Shown piece by piece: positions 34,119 through 45,016 of a stretch of DNA of 64,000 bases. Position 1 is the stretch's first letter, and every line of letters begins with the position of its first letter. Origin of the DNA: Physcomitrium patens (Eukaryota > Streptophyta > Bryopsida > Funariales > Funariaceae); the NCBI RefSeq assembly GCF_000002425.4, contig NC_037265.1, positions 3,045,503-3,109,502 of the forward strand, in the 5' to 3' direction. The position numbers were made by a program, and so were the translations under genes. Under the pieces are notes generated by a model. The model worked only from the letters and a program-made list of their open reading frames with translations, ran no database searches and was not told the origin of the DNA.

Positions 34119-36912
34119 TTATGTAACGGGAGTGAATAAAGGCTTGCCAGAAAAGTGTGCCTCCAAATTTCCACTGACAAGATCGGCCATAGCCCGCCGA
34201 GTATCCAAGGTTCCGCTAGCCACATGAGGGAGCAACACAACATTATCCATATTCCAGAGCTCCTGAGGAACATGAGGCTCGTTTTCATAAACATCCAAAC
34301 CTGCTCCACCCAACCTACATTCTAGTAGAGCTTTTACAAGCTCGGGCTCGTCAACGACGCCTCCACGAGATATATTTACAAGAAAACCCTGCTCGAGAAA
34401 AGGACATCATCAACGCAACACTTCAGCTTCAGTGACCCCTCCTGAAGAAAGAATAGTCTAAAAGAGCCTTGGGGTTGACCTTAAAAGCTTAATGATTGAG
34501 CGTGAAAGCTAGCAAGATCCTAAAACGCAATGAACCATAACGAAACGAAATGCAGTTGATTAAGTACAATCACAATTGAATATTAAAGTCTGACGAATAT
34601 TATACCGTCAAAAATGGCAGTGCCCAAACATACAACACAAGATTAAGACAAGCAGAGATGATTTCACTGACCTCTGGACCCAGAGCATCCAGCACTCTTT
34701 TATCAATGATCTTAGCCGTCTCTTTAGTGAACGCACAACAGACAACGAGCATATCTGAGTTTTTGGCGAGCTCCAAAACGCTACCATAATACTCGTACGG
34801 AACATCCTTCTTGTCCGATCTTGCATAATATTTGATTTTACAACCAAATGCCTCTGCCCTCTTCGCAACTGCTTTTCCGATGCGGCCCAATCCAACAATA
34901 CCAAGGTCCTTCCCACTCATCTGTAGAGACGCATGCGATCACATTTGAATTAGCTGAAACGGGGCACTATGTCGAACAGTAAAATTCAGAATAACTGTGA
35001 AGTTATTGTATCATCTGAAACGTTCCTTCGGCTGAGGAGATTGTATCATTTGAAACTATATCCACCCACATTTGGTTCACTGCTCAACGGCACCTGCAAT
35101 TACATTCTGCTTATCACAAGTTTTGGAAGATTGTTACAAATTGAGTGGAGAGTTTGGTATGAGAAGCCAAACGTCGTTACTAGAAGAAATCGTTACCTTG
35201 TAAGAGAGCGGATAATCACCCTGCTTCGGCCAGCAACCCTTGCGCACGTATCGATCGGCAGAACAAATCTGTCGCATTGTAGTTAACAATAGTGCAATAG
35301 CAAGGTCGGCACAATCATCTGTGAGTACATCCGGAGTGTTCGTGACAGCAATTCCTCTTTCTTTGCAATAAGCTACGTCAACCTGTGAAATCAAGACAAG
35401 TACATAAGACAACTTGGATGCTTACAGCAATGGAGATTAAATCAGCTACTCAAGGGACGAGGCTGTGATCTTTACCAAATCCGACCGCAGCAATTATAGC
35501 CAAGTCTATCAATTCCTACCACAGGAATCAGATCTACATTTCTAATTCGGACAATCAGTTTAATACAGTCTATCCAGAGTCCTCGATCATTAAGGACGAC
35601 AGAGACATGTCACTGTGTTAAGTTACCCCGATTTCGCCATTTACGGAACCTGAACGTATTCACCTCACACACGATCAGGTTCATGATGATTAAATTTGAG
35701 TGGTAGAGCGTACAAAAATCCTTTACTGAAATTAGTGGTTTGTTACATCTGCAATTAGACTACCTAGGTTGTACAACACGATTTTCTGAGTCGGGCAGTT
35801 GATCAAGGCATTTGAAGGTAACACAAGTAGAGCTTTAATCGCACTGTTCCACCACTTCGCAATGTGGTCTTCACTTAAGCAAGGGTACAAGTTCAATAAA
35901 CAATTGGGGACGATATATTTTCCATTAATAATTGTCCGTGCCGATCGCATAATTCAATGTGATAGGGCAAGGCCGCGTACTAACGGCGAACCGTATACAA
36001 CTGTTTAAAAGGCTTGTCACACACTAAAAGATGTATGTACATTTATTCTTCGAGACCATAGGTGATTCCGAAAAACAAAAAATCACAAGACAGTCTTCCT
36101 GGAAGGAACTACAAGATTCTTGAAAGACGGGTCCACGACCAAAAAACCACAAAAAAAACATTATCAGGCCAGTGGGTTGTAATCTAATACGTGATATGTA
36201 GCAAGGAATTCAAGAGCCGAAATCTTTTTTAGTCATGCTCTACTCTATTTTGGGCAGGGGCAAGGGATGTTAATTTACATACACGCACTATGAATCAAGA
36301 GGTTTGAACACACTAGAACTGGCCTACCTTCAAGTAATCCAGGATCTGTTCGACGTGATCTTCGCATCATTTCACAACTAGAGGTTCGAAATAATAAATC
36401 GCAGCTCTCACCTTATCCGTTCCGACGCTGAAGCTCGACACAATCTCAACCTTCGGTAGCTTCTCAAGGAGTTTTGCATCGACAACGGAGTTAGTTGAAG
36501 TGACCACAGCACGGACACAATCCGCTACACTCGCCAAATATTCATCCTTATTGCTCTGCTCCCACAAAGGTAATAAATTAAACTTTGATTCCAGGGAGTC
36601 GCGCAGATAGGGCATCAACAATGCCATCATAAGCACGTGAGGTTTGCCATTCGGAGAGGCTGCTTTGACAGCCATGTTCTTAAATGAACCCCTCGTCGCC
36701 TGGGCAACCCTAGGCGCTCGTGGGGAGGGAATTGGAAGAAGGCGATTAATGGTTGAAGAGGGAGTAGAGAAGGAGGAGGAAGAAGAAGAAGAAGAAGAAG
36801 AAGGAGAAGAAGAAGGAGAAGAAGAAGAAATCACGATAGGCAACAACGAACGAAGCTTACTGCGCTGTAATCCAACCCCAACAAAATGGTAGCAAGGAAT
36901 GCATGCGTGCAT
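34119..36912 (-). CDS. Hydroxy(phenyl)pyruvate reductase, D-isomer 2-hydroxyacid dehydrogenase family, four exons
   Basis: Exons on the minus strand are 36912-36412, 35382-35197, 34920-34672 and 34388-34119, all phase 0 with GT-AG introns of 1029, 276 and 283 bp. The product is 401 residues from the first Met, or 322 from Met80 (36675), the usual family length. It resembles plant HPR2/HPR3 and HPPR, which reduce hydroxypyruvate, glyoxylate or hydroxyphenylpyruvate with NAD(P)H. Visible signatures (Met80 numbering) are SFSVGTDK at the exon 1 end, [10 protein letters not shown] in exon 2, the nucleotide motif GLGRIG in exon 3, and catalytic Arg241 (NISRGG), Glu270 (ENEP) and His288 (LLPHVASG) in exon 4. 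An Arg-Ser pair (ARSDK) follows the second Rossmann strand where NADH enzymes keep Asp, suggesting NADPH preference. The 79-residue extension is Ser-rich and could be a plastid transit peptide, or untranslated. Substrate is not decided by sequence. Confidence 0.93.
36676..36912 (-). other. Ser-rich N-terminal extension of the reductase
   Basis: Codons 1-79 of the longest frame are rich in Ser (a TCC/TCT run at about 36778-36830), Arg and Pro with almost no acid residues. That composition suits a chloroplast transit peptide. The segment is itself unit U1 of the tandem array that continues upstream, so it may instead be 5' UTR, with translation starting at Met80 (sequence context AAACATGGC). 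Confidence 0.5.
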
Positions 36913-37577
36913 AAGGAGAGGACAACGTCTCGCCGCCTGGACAGCCTACAAACACTCAAGCAACTATGGTAGGTCAATTGGTGGTGGTGGTGGCGGTGGT
37001 GGAAGGAGAAGAAGAAGAGGAAAACGACGAAGAAGTAATCACGATGGACAACGGACGAAGATCACACTGGTGTAAATCCTCTCTCCACAAACACACGCGA
37101 CCATGTGGAAAGGGGATCGTCTCGTCGTCAGGCAGTCTAGAAACACTGGTAGGAGAAGAAATATAGAAGCACAATCGATAGAGGCAGAGAAGGAAGAAGG
37201 ACAGCACCAACAACAACAACAAAAAATCACGATGGGCAACAACGGACGAAACTCAAAGCGGTGTGATCCTCTCTACTAAGAATTAGCAGCACAGAATGCA
37301 TGTGTGCATGAGGAGAGGGGAACGTCTCGTCGCCTGGACCGCCCAGGACACTAGAGCGGAGAGAATTGTGACAAGGCGAATGGTAAGGGCAGAAAAGGAC
37401 AGAGAAGGAGGAAGAGGAGACAAATGAAGAAGAAGAAGAAGAAGAACGACAACAACAACAACAACAACAACAACAACGAATCACGAAGAGCAACGACGGA
37501 CGAAGCTCAGTGCGGCGTGATCTTCTCTCCGAATAGATAGAAGCACAGAATGCATGCGAGCATGAGGAGAGTGGAAT
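36836..37577 (-). repeat. Tandem array of four ~190-250 bp units covering the reductase 5' region
   Basis: Four diverged units share two blocks. The first, in plus-strand text, is GCAACAACGGACGAAGCTC followed by a GTGATCCTCTCT-like stretch (starting near 36839, 37047, 37235, 37487). The second is GCATGCGTGCATGAGGAGAG followed by AACGTCTCGTCGCCTGGAC (near 36899, 37105, 37297; truncated near 37550). GAA-, CAA- or GGT-type triplet runs link them. Each unit offers a minus-strand ATG in the GCATGC block. The innermost unit encodes the start of the reductase frame. Confidence 0.8.
37390..37476. repeat. Triplet repeats, GAA then CAA
   Basis: GAAGAAGAAGAAGAAGAA (about 37424-37445) is followed by ACAACAACAACAACAACA (about 37449-37476). 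On the minus strand these would read Ser/Phe or Cys/Val runs. They belong to the linker between array units. Confidence 0.85.
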
Positions 37578-37601
37578 ACTAAAGAGAAAAGAAAAACAAA
37601 A

Positions 37602-37615
37602 TAAGCAAAAAAAAA

Positions 37616-37646
<31 letters not shown>

Positions 37647-37650
37647 CAAA
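37602..37650. repeat. Poly(A) plus (CA)n compound repeat
   Basis: An A-run of about 27 is followed by (CA)9. Minus-strand frames through it encode Phe and Cys/Val runs and are not genes. Confidence 0.9.
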
Positions 37651-38075
37651 TCAAAACAAAGAACTGCGTGGGCGGTAGCTTCAACCCTTCCATCCAGTAG
37701 CAAGCAGAAGCTCCGCAGGAGAGAGAAAACAGAAAGATTTCTTTCCAGTGTCATTCGATCCTCGTCGCAGTGACTGGCCCAACGCAGCCTCGATCTCCAT
37801 CAACGGCCTGTGGCGGCCCATTTCCAAGCTCGTTTCTTTCCGCCATTTTCGATCTGGCATGAATATGGACGGTGGAGAGAGACGTGAGATTCTGCACCTC
37901 ACGATGGTCATTTGGTACACATTGCCCCCCGGGCTCCGGTGACCAACCCCGAGTCAGTCAGTAGTTCCACGCCCACAGTGGATGCGCTCGGTAGGGCGAT
38001 CCAGGGTGAAAGGAATATCAAGTACAATGGTTTGCATTGCACCGAAATTCATGGGTGGAATCTACAGACAGGGTA

Positions 38076-38087
38076 CATATAAAAAGG
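38076..38087 (+). promoter_or_regulatory. TATA-box candidate, plus strand
   Basis: CATATAAAAAGG is a strong TATA match in a GC-rich setting, oriented away from the reductase. No recognisable coding sequence follows within 500 bases. Confidence 0.4.
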
Positions 38088-38427
38088 AGCCCGGGTGGGG
38101 TCAGGAAATCGCGGGTTGTGGGGGTTAGCGAATCGGTTTCCAGATTCGCAGCCTATATTGGTGGACATCGTCCAATGAGAGAAGACCTCGGTATCTTATG
38201 GCCGTGGGTCGTGGTGATGGGTCCCTGGGGCTACTACCGCAGGGGTCTGAATGTAGTTCGATGATGAGGGGAAGTTTGAGTGGCAGTGCGTGTTCTATAA
38301 TTGTTTTACGAATCAGTGCCTTCACAGTCCGGCTCTCTCCAACCACTCGCTCTCTGGCTCTCCTCGGTATCTGCACCGCTTGGCCCCTTTCAGAGCTGTT
38401 CACGACGCACGCATTCCCCCACTTCTC

Positions 38428-38430
<3 letters not shown>

Positions 38431-38462
<32 letters not shown>
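38431..38462. repeat. (CT)16 microsatellite
   Basis: A pure CT run. CT/GA runs are common near plant transcription starts. Confidence 0.95.
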
Positions 38463-38466
<4 letters not shown>

Positions 38467-38985
38467 ACTGTGCAGTGCCCAGTGCGTCGGAGCCATTCCT
38501 GGCCGCTTCTTATTGCAATTGCAACATTCTCTGAGTGTGTTGTATTATTCCATCTGTTTCAACAACTCTTCTAAAAAGTCCCGCCGATTCTCATTGGGTG
38601 CTGTTCCGTGAGACACCAGCCTGGTTGGAGAGGGCTCGCAATGACTGGGCGTGAGTGAGCTCGATCCAGCTCGAGAATCCATTCATATCACGAGTACGGT
38701 GCGCCCATGTACCGCAGCAATGTATGAATCCCTGCGTTAAGAAGGAGGGGGGAATGAGTATGGAAGTGTAAAATGAATTTATATCAGAGAAAACAATTGT
38801 GTGATTTTTGCCTTCATGATGACTGCGAATTGATCGACCGTACTAGAGTTTTTGCACGGTCTAGTTTGCACGAGATCGCAAGTGGGTCCTGAAGCAGCAC
38901 AGGTTATGAGCCTTCGACAGGTAATCACCCTGGACATTCGCCCCACAGGGCATGCACTCCCAAAACCCTCAGCCGCAGGAGTAGA

Positions 38986-39019
38986 ATATAAAAACAACAG
39001 CCATAAGTAGCTATAAATA
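38986..39019 (+). promoter_or_regulatory. Two TATA-like motifs upstream of a small ORF
   Basis: GAATATAAAAAC (about 38985-38996) and CTATAAATAA (39011-39020) lie 50 and 30 bases before the ATG at 39046. The first has spacing that would allow a short leader. Confidence 0.3.
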
Positions 39020-39045
39020 ACCCTATAACCTCCACCTCCATCACT

Positions 39046-39171
39046 ATGGCGGCTCCAATTTGCTCGAGATACTGTCGTGCTTGGCGACATAGAGTAAAAC
39101 CAGGAGGATTTCACCCTCCCCGGGAGACCCAATTCATTCACCTCGGGTACACCTACGCTAATCAAAAGTAG
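39046..39171 (+). CDS. Possible 41-residue small ORF, unknown
   Basis: It starts in the context CACTATGGCGGC, close to a good plant start, and runs 41 codons to TAG. The peptide begins MAAPICSRYCRAW and is basic and aromatic in its first half. It matches no family I know. It lies antisense to a longer frame of equally unknown nature. The upstream TATA-like motifs are the only support, and it may be chance. Confidence 0.15.
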   Translation: MAAPICSRYCRAWRHRVKPGGFHPPRETQFIHLGYTYANQK

Positions 39172-40360
39172 ACATACTGAGATACAATTTCCCTGCATTC
39201 CGAGCAATGGGGAATATTGCCCCCACCCTCTGACATGCCACTCCGCAAAGTCACGCCCCACGAGGTCTGAATTCGGCAATGGAATTAATGGTAAACCGAA
39301 CCCTAATTATGCAAGGCCACTCCCCCGGAAGGCGTGGCCAGATCTGGGTTAGCTTTTGGTGGGCCTCTAGAAAAAGCAAAGATAGTTTCAGATACTCTGG
39401 TTCGATTTTAATAACCACCGGCCCTCCATTGTCGAGATTCCCTGTGCTGGAAAGCCCACCGCTGCTCCGCATTCGATTCCCTTTCCTTCCCTGTCAATCC
39501 TCGTGCTTTTCACTCCCGGGGTGAGCGAAGAGCAAGGGAAAAACCAAGCCTCCCCTGGCTCCAGAAGCTTCCGCTTCAGCCGATATGTGGGCTTCCATCG
39601 TTGCGTTGCCAGGATTCTGCCAAAGCTGCAGCAGTAGTGGTGGCAAGTGGCATTTGAATCCCGGAAGAAAAAGTAAAGTTTAAAACTAAAGCTACAGTTA
39701 GTTTCTACAAGGACATTGTTCGTACAAATAGGGCTATAAAGAGGGGAATAAGAACAGGGCTCATGCATGGTATGTGTTGTAAATCAATCTCATGCTAATG
39801 AGCATAAGAACCCTCACTCCAGTGTTATTCTGGAAATTATTTAAGTTGAGTTGGAGCGGTGAGGTTTGTATGTAGAACAAAATAATGACAAACATAATTT
39901 GCAATGGGTTCCTGCCTACGTGTTCTGGAGGCCGAAGATTTCAGGTATATAAATTTTAGCTCAAATTGAATACATCTCTTTCAATTTGAGCTATAGAACC
40001 CAAGGTTTCCTTCCAGAACCAAAATTGATCAATTCTTAAATTTCAATGCTTTTGAAATTTGAAAGCCAGTACAACACCATGGAAGTCTCAAGTGAGTTGT
40101 CAAAGTTACTTTCTACACAATGGATTATGACTTCAAAATGTTGTCATTCCATTTCGTAACAAAGTCCCCTAGCATTCAGCTGATTTTGTATGTATGTCTT
40201 TCTGTATAAACTGTGACTATTTAAATATTTGCAGCAGTTTCGTTTCAGAAACACTGTTTTACATCAAAATCTATGCAATAAAGAGTCGTTTTTGGTTTTA
40301 AAGTATTAAAATAAGTATAAGTCAAGACCTCGCATTATTCAGCCGTAGCGTCATTCTCCT

Positions 40361-40362
<2 letters not shown>

Positions 40363-40404
<42 letters not shown>

Positions 40405-40409
40405 AAAAA
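40363..40409. repeat. (GA)n plus poly(A) microsatellite
   Basis: About 19 GA units followed by nine or ten A. Confidence 0.95.
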
Positions 40410-40489
40410 GGGATGAAGAAAATGCCGATGAAAGAAAAAGGAGAAAAATAATACTCAACAAGGGAATCTCCCTGTCAAACAGACTTGCA

Positions 40490-40790
40490 GTGCCGTTTCA
40501 TTCCTCTCCACCAGTGCCCCCCCCCCCCTGCCCTCCTCGCCTGCCGCAGTCAGCACAAAGCTCGAAATCCCCGTCTCTTGGAAAAGCCACACTGCAGGCT
40601 GCAGAGCTGCGACTGACTGCGCTTCTACTCCAGCCTAGGCCAGGTTTAGGGTTAGGTTTACAGCGATACGAGGTGGGGAGAAACACTGGCGATGGAGCGG
40701 AGAGGAAGAAGAGCCTCGAGGCTCTTGCTTTCACATCACCTCAAAACATAAAATTCTCCTCTTATGAATTTGATAATCTATTTAATTAAA
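40490..40790. other. GC-rich block with C-run, telo-box-like motif and perfect palindrome
   Basis: A C-run (CCCCCCCCCC) lies near 40518-40527. AGGTTTAGGGTTAGG near 40640 resembles a telo-box, an element common in plant promoters of translation and cell-cycle genes. AAGAGCCTCGAGGCTCTT (40709-40726) is a perfect 18 bp palindrome. A 99-codon plus frame (40490-40789) is Pro-rich at the start, with no family match. Confidence 0.45.
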
Positions 40791-41150
40791 TTCTGCCATA
40801 AGCAGGAAACAACTGCAAGGTTTTTCCACTTTCTACTTTGAAGAAATGATCTCAGATTGATTTTACATTTTAAATGAAATATGTTTTATTTTCGTGTAAA
40901 ACGCAACAATTAACAAAGAGGTGGAAACGATCAACTCAGGCAGTGGTTTGTAAGTTGGTTACATGTATACATATATATTTATTTATTTATTTATATTTTA
41001 TATAAAAATAAACACACGGTGTTGATGCAAACGGGGTTCTTGTTAATATTATTAATAGCACGGTATTTGCTTAATGACAACCTGTATATCTTTCAAACAA
41101 AAAATCTTCTCTCTCTCTCTCTCTCTCTCTGTATGTTTAATTAACGGGGG

Positions 41151-41183
<33 letters not shown>

Positions 41184-42850
41184 AATCAACCTCTAGATTG
41201 ACGTTTTTTTAGTTCTTCGTTAGAAAAATGCAGTATTCATGTTTAAGTATATCGTGGAAAATGAAAACAGTACGTAGGAACACACATAGTTCACACATTG
41301 TACTTCATGCTACTACTTCATTACATATATTTCAAATTTCAAGTATGGAATTTGAAGTGAAAGAGAGAGATTCAATAGTTGTGATATTTATAGGAATATA
41401 CACGATATTCATGAATATTCATACCTTTCTTGGTTCTAATTATTGATTCTAAATATTGAACCATTTAATGACAACGAGTCAAAATTTTCCATTGTGGCAC
41501 TATCCCTTGACTTACTCGAATTATACTCATTCGAATATAGACGATATACATCCCTGGCTTTCAGGTATCCCTCAGTTCATAATACAAACAAGATCTGAAG
41601 AGATCACCGCACTCCCGTTTTAAAGAAGAACGAAGAATAACAAACCCCACTTTCATGGCAACAAATGAGACCCCAACAGACGAATGAATAAAGTTCAATC
41701 CTGCAGGGAACATGGATACTTTTCATCCGTCGATGAGGAAGAATGTCTGAACGCACTCGATGATGAATGTCACAAATAGGCAGAGAATCTAGAAAAGCGC
41801 TGGAAAAAAGTTAATGACATGCCCGCCAGAAGATTCAAAGCACCTCTTGCGCGAAGAGAGTATTCCTTTAGCGTTCTGACACATGGTCGTGAGGAGAGGT
41901 TTTTACTAGTAAGTCCCCGCTATTGTGTGGAGGAGACGGAGACACGTGTCGGCTATAGGCGCTCAAGGCATATTGGAGCAAATGGCCACAACGGGAAAAG
42001 AGACAAGGTCGATTTAGTCTTTTTAATTTATTCACTATTTGTTTTATGCTATTTATGTCACATGATATTGTTATTCAAATCATTGACTGATACACTGATT
42101 CTCAACCAAATTAAAATCAAAATTTGATTTGCTTGTTTGTTAATTAGGGGTGAGATGCTTTTTCACAGAACGAGTCTTTATCCCTTTTTCTTCTTTCTCC
42201 TATTTCTGAGTCAGTGTGTGAAACAAGGAAGCACTAATACTAAGACATGATTGGGTCTTGTATACTAGTCTTTATTAATAAGATGGAGGATGCAGAATGT
42301 TTGGTGTACGTTACAGGAAACAACTTGTCACAAGGACTTTGGTCTTAAATTTTAATATAGATTGGATTTTTTTTGGATTTAATATAAAGTCGCAATACAC
42401 AATGATGCCCATGTTGTGATTTTTGGGTCAGTGAATAACAAGGCTGAAAATCAATTCAGTGAGCAGTGATGAGCAATAATACTGCAATGTGTAATACTTA
42501 GAGACAAAAAAAAAAAATGAATCCACTGTACCTGAACATAATAACCCTTAAAAAAGAAAAAAAAGAAAAAACAACCCAATCAGAGACTTTTCTGAAATAT
42601 GAATAAAAGGGATTTTATTGTAATATGCCATTATGTTCGTTGTAGAGAAAAAGGCCACTCATAGACCCTTAGGACCTACACTTTGTCCTATTAGCTGTAT
42701 CATCAATTCAACAAATTATAATTTTCTGAATAAAAGCGTAAAAGCCATTATTATGTGTAAAGTATCTCCACTGCATAGTTTGGTGGCATTGAGCATTTTA
42801 GAGGGTGCTTCTAATGACAACACTCAATACACAATCAGTCCTTTTTAAAG
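40791..42850. other. Intergenic DNA without recognisable gene
   Basis: It contains CT and poly(A) runs (41107-41131, 41151-41180) and a G-box-type palindrome GACACGTGTC at 41941-41950. The 102-codon plus frame at 41819-42127 starts in GC-rich DNA and ends in AT-rich DNA. It resembles no family known to me. Confidence 0.45.
41941..41950. promoter_or_regulatory. G-box/ABRE-like palindrome
   Basis: GACACGTGTC contains the ACGT core used by plant bZIP and bHLH factors. The context is a GC-rich patch with no called gene. Confidence 0.3.
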
Positions 42851-43450
42851 GGAACATGGGGGCCCACAAAGTGGGTTCATGTACCCTAACCAATTCTATT
42901 TGGAATCCAGCATATGCTCAACTGTCAGTTGTTACATGTTGGATCCCAGCATGATGATAAAAAGACAGACTGGGGCAACTGAGAGAGAGAGAGAGAGAGA
43001 GAGTTGTAGCCCCATGAGTTCTGGCAATATTACATGATTTTTTCTCTTTTTCTTTTCCTCATCAAGTCAAGTGCATGGCCTGCATTTACCACCACCTCTT
43101 AATTTTTATAAAACATTTTGGCCAATAAAAGATCAACACTTGCTGAGATGGATCAGACTAGGAATCCCCACAAACCCAAAAAGGAAAGAAAATAAAAATA
43201 AAAACAAAAATCCTTCTCCATCACAGGGAGCCCAATATTCTCAGAACCCACTAACGTTGAATCACATATTGAATGAACGGAGCCAGTTAACAAACACACC
43301 CAAAGCTTGCTCATGCAAACCCTAATTGATCAAGCAATAATTCGTTCATCATGTTCGTATTTTGTGGGCAAGGTTTAAACCAGTGAATGCCGAAATCACA
43401 CTTGTCCTTGTATATATTTTACTGGGGTTCAAATGGTGGGAGGTTTATTT

Positions 43451-43457
43451 GTGTGTG

Positions 43458-43510
<53 letters not shown>

Positions 43511-43511
43511 A
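43451..43511. repeat. (AT)n(GT)n compound microsatellite
   Basis: An imperfect AT run passes directly into about 11 GT units. Confidence 0.95.
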
Positions 43512-43558
43512 TAAATAGTGGGAGGCGAAAAGCAAAGAATTGCACGACAATTATGGAG

Positions 43559-43589
43559 CATAAAGGGACCCACCAAGGCTCCCTTTATG
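43559..43589. other. Short inverted repeat (10 bp stem, 11 nt loop)
   Basis: CATAAAGGGA and TCCCTTTATG are perfect complements separated by 11 bases. It could form a small hairpin in RNA or be a protein site. No further evidence was found. Confidence 0.6.
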
Positions 43590-44030
43590 AAAAAGTGCCC
43601 TCCCCCATGACCACAGCCAAAGCGTGAGTGCGGGCCCAATGGCCGCGGGCATTTCTGTCCCTCAGTTGTTGGGTTCCCCCTGGGACACGGAGATGATTCG
43701 TGGATGGACGATAGATGAAATCATCGTCTGTTCGTTCGTCCAGAATGGCCTGGCAGCAGCACCTGCCTTCCTGGGGCTTTGGAGGGCTTTCCTTCTTTCG
43801 TGGAGGATCTTGCTTTTTAAAATCGGCACCTTTACTTTTCCATATAAAAGAATTATTAAAATAATACACGTGTTTTTTTCATGTATGTCAAGTGAACCAG
43901 GTGGTGTTAAAATTGGTTAACTATTACAACCACATATGCTCATTGTGAGTAAATAAGTGATTTCATGCCAATCCACGGCAGGGGAGAGTAAAAAGAAATT
44001 TGTGTTGATTGTAAACCTCCTCCTCTTCTT

Positions 44031-44960
44031 CTTTTCAACAAAAGTATTCTTCCTATGTATATATATTATAAAAAAAATCTCTAACAGCATACAAGGTACA
44101 ATATTTGTTTTGAAGATAACAAAAATTTAACGAGTTTGATAATTTCTAAGGGAAACAAATCTATCATATCCACCCTTAAAAGGATTTTAAAAACTGAATT
44201 CATGTCAAATTTTCAAAAATCCGACCAAACTAAATATATATATATATATATATATCCAATTAAAGGACATGTATTTAAGTTGATTCATTTTGGGAAGCCA
44301 CAAAATACGAGTTGACTTAGAAAATATATGTTATTGTAAATAAAATATTTTGTACTCTATTTGAATACAGCTTTTTTAACAGATTTTTACTTATTTTCAG
44401 TGTCGACTTTTTTCCACTCTTCCATAATACACAGTACAGGGTTAATTTCAACAGTTCAATACTAATTCAATTCTAGTGTGTGTTGAAGATTTTTCATTTC
44501 ATTTCAATAGAAATATTGTTTTCTTTCCAATTTATGAACATGTATGTGTACCAAGGTTTTCATAAATTGCAAGCATGTCCTTTGAAACAATATGATTTTC
44601 ATTGTTAAATCATACAAACAACTTCATTGTTTGTTTCTATTCATTAAAGAGAGTTACAATTTGCTCTTAACTTTGTCAAAATACAATTCAAAATTACAAA
44701 AATAACTCAGTGTTATATTATTAATTTGGGAACATTTCAATGTTTAATGCAATTGGGAAGATTTAGTGTCAAGATGTTCACTTGGACAAGATGTTGTCTA
44801 AAAATTATATGAAGGTGCCTGTTTTGCAAAACATGATCATTATTTAAAAGCCTCAGCAGATAGTATAAAGTGAAAAGACTCCTTAAAGCAAACAAAAACA
44901 TCTATATATTATAATTATGACAATGCGATTTAAAATTGGTTGTGACAATTATAAAAACAG

Positions 44961-45016
<56 letters not shown>

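Larger units (their letters stand above)
37660..38640. promoter_or_regulatory. GC-rich promoter region upstream of the reductase
   Basis: This region is CpG- and GC-rich compared with its surroundings and lies directly 5' of the reductase (minus strand). No minus-strand TATA box was found, so the gene promoter may be TATA-less. A plus-strand TATA-like CATATAAAAAGG lies at 38076-38087, which could drive divergent transcription. A (CT)16 run at 38431-38462 follows. Overlapping open frames on both strands (37681-38611) have no recognisable domain and are not called. Confidence 0.5.
38641..40480. other. Intergenic DNA, partly GC-rich
   Basis: No established gene. A 166-codon minus frame (38779-39279) and other frames lack family signatures. 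It contains a small plus-strand frame with TATA-like sequence upstream (listed separately) and a GA/poly(A) run at 40363-40409. Confidence 0.5.
42851..44030. other. Intergenic DNA with GGGCCCA-type blocks
   Basis: GGGGGCCCACAAAG near 42858 and CGGGCCCAATGGCCGCGGG near 43630 are site-II/TCP-like GC blocks. A (GA)n run is at about 42979-43002. An (AT)n(GT)n compound repeat is at 43451-43511, followed by a TATAAATAG motif at 43510-43518. A 10 bp stem hairpin is at 43559-43589. No protein-coding gene is recognised. Confidence 0.45.

Noticed and set aside
37227..37754. 175-codon minus-strand frame upstream of the reductase
   Set aside because: It is made of the tandem-array units plus poly(A), CA, CAA and GAA repeats. 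Its Phe, Cys and Ser runs are simple-sequence artefacts.
38779..39279. 166-codon minus-strand frame
   Set aside because: It has no recognised domain, overlaps other frames on the opposite strand, and lies in GC-rich DNA where long chance frames are expected.
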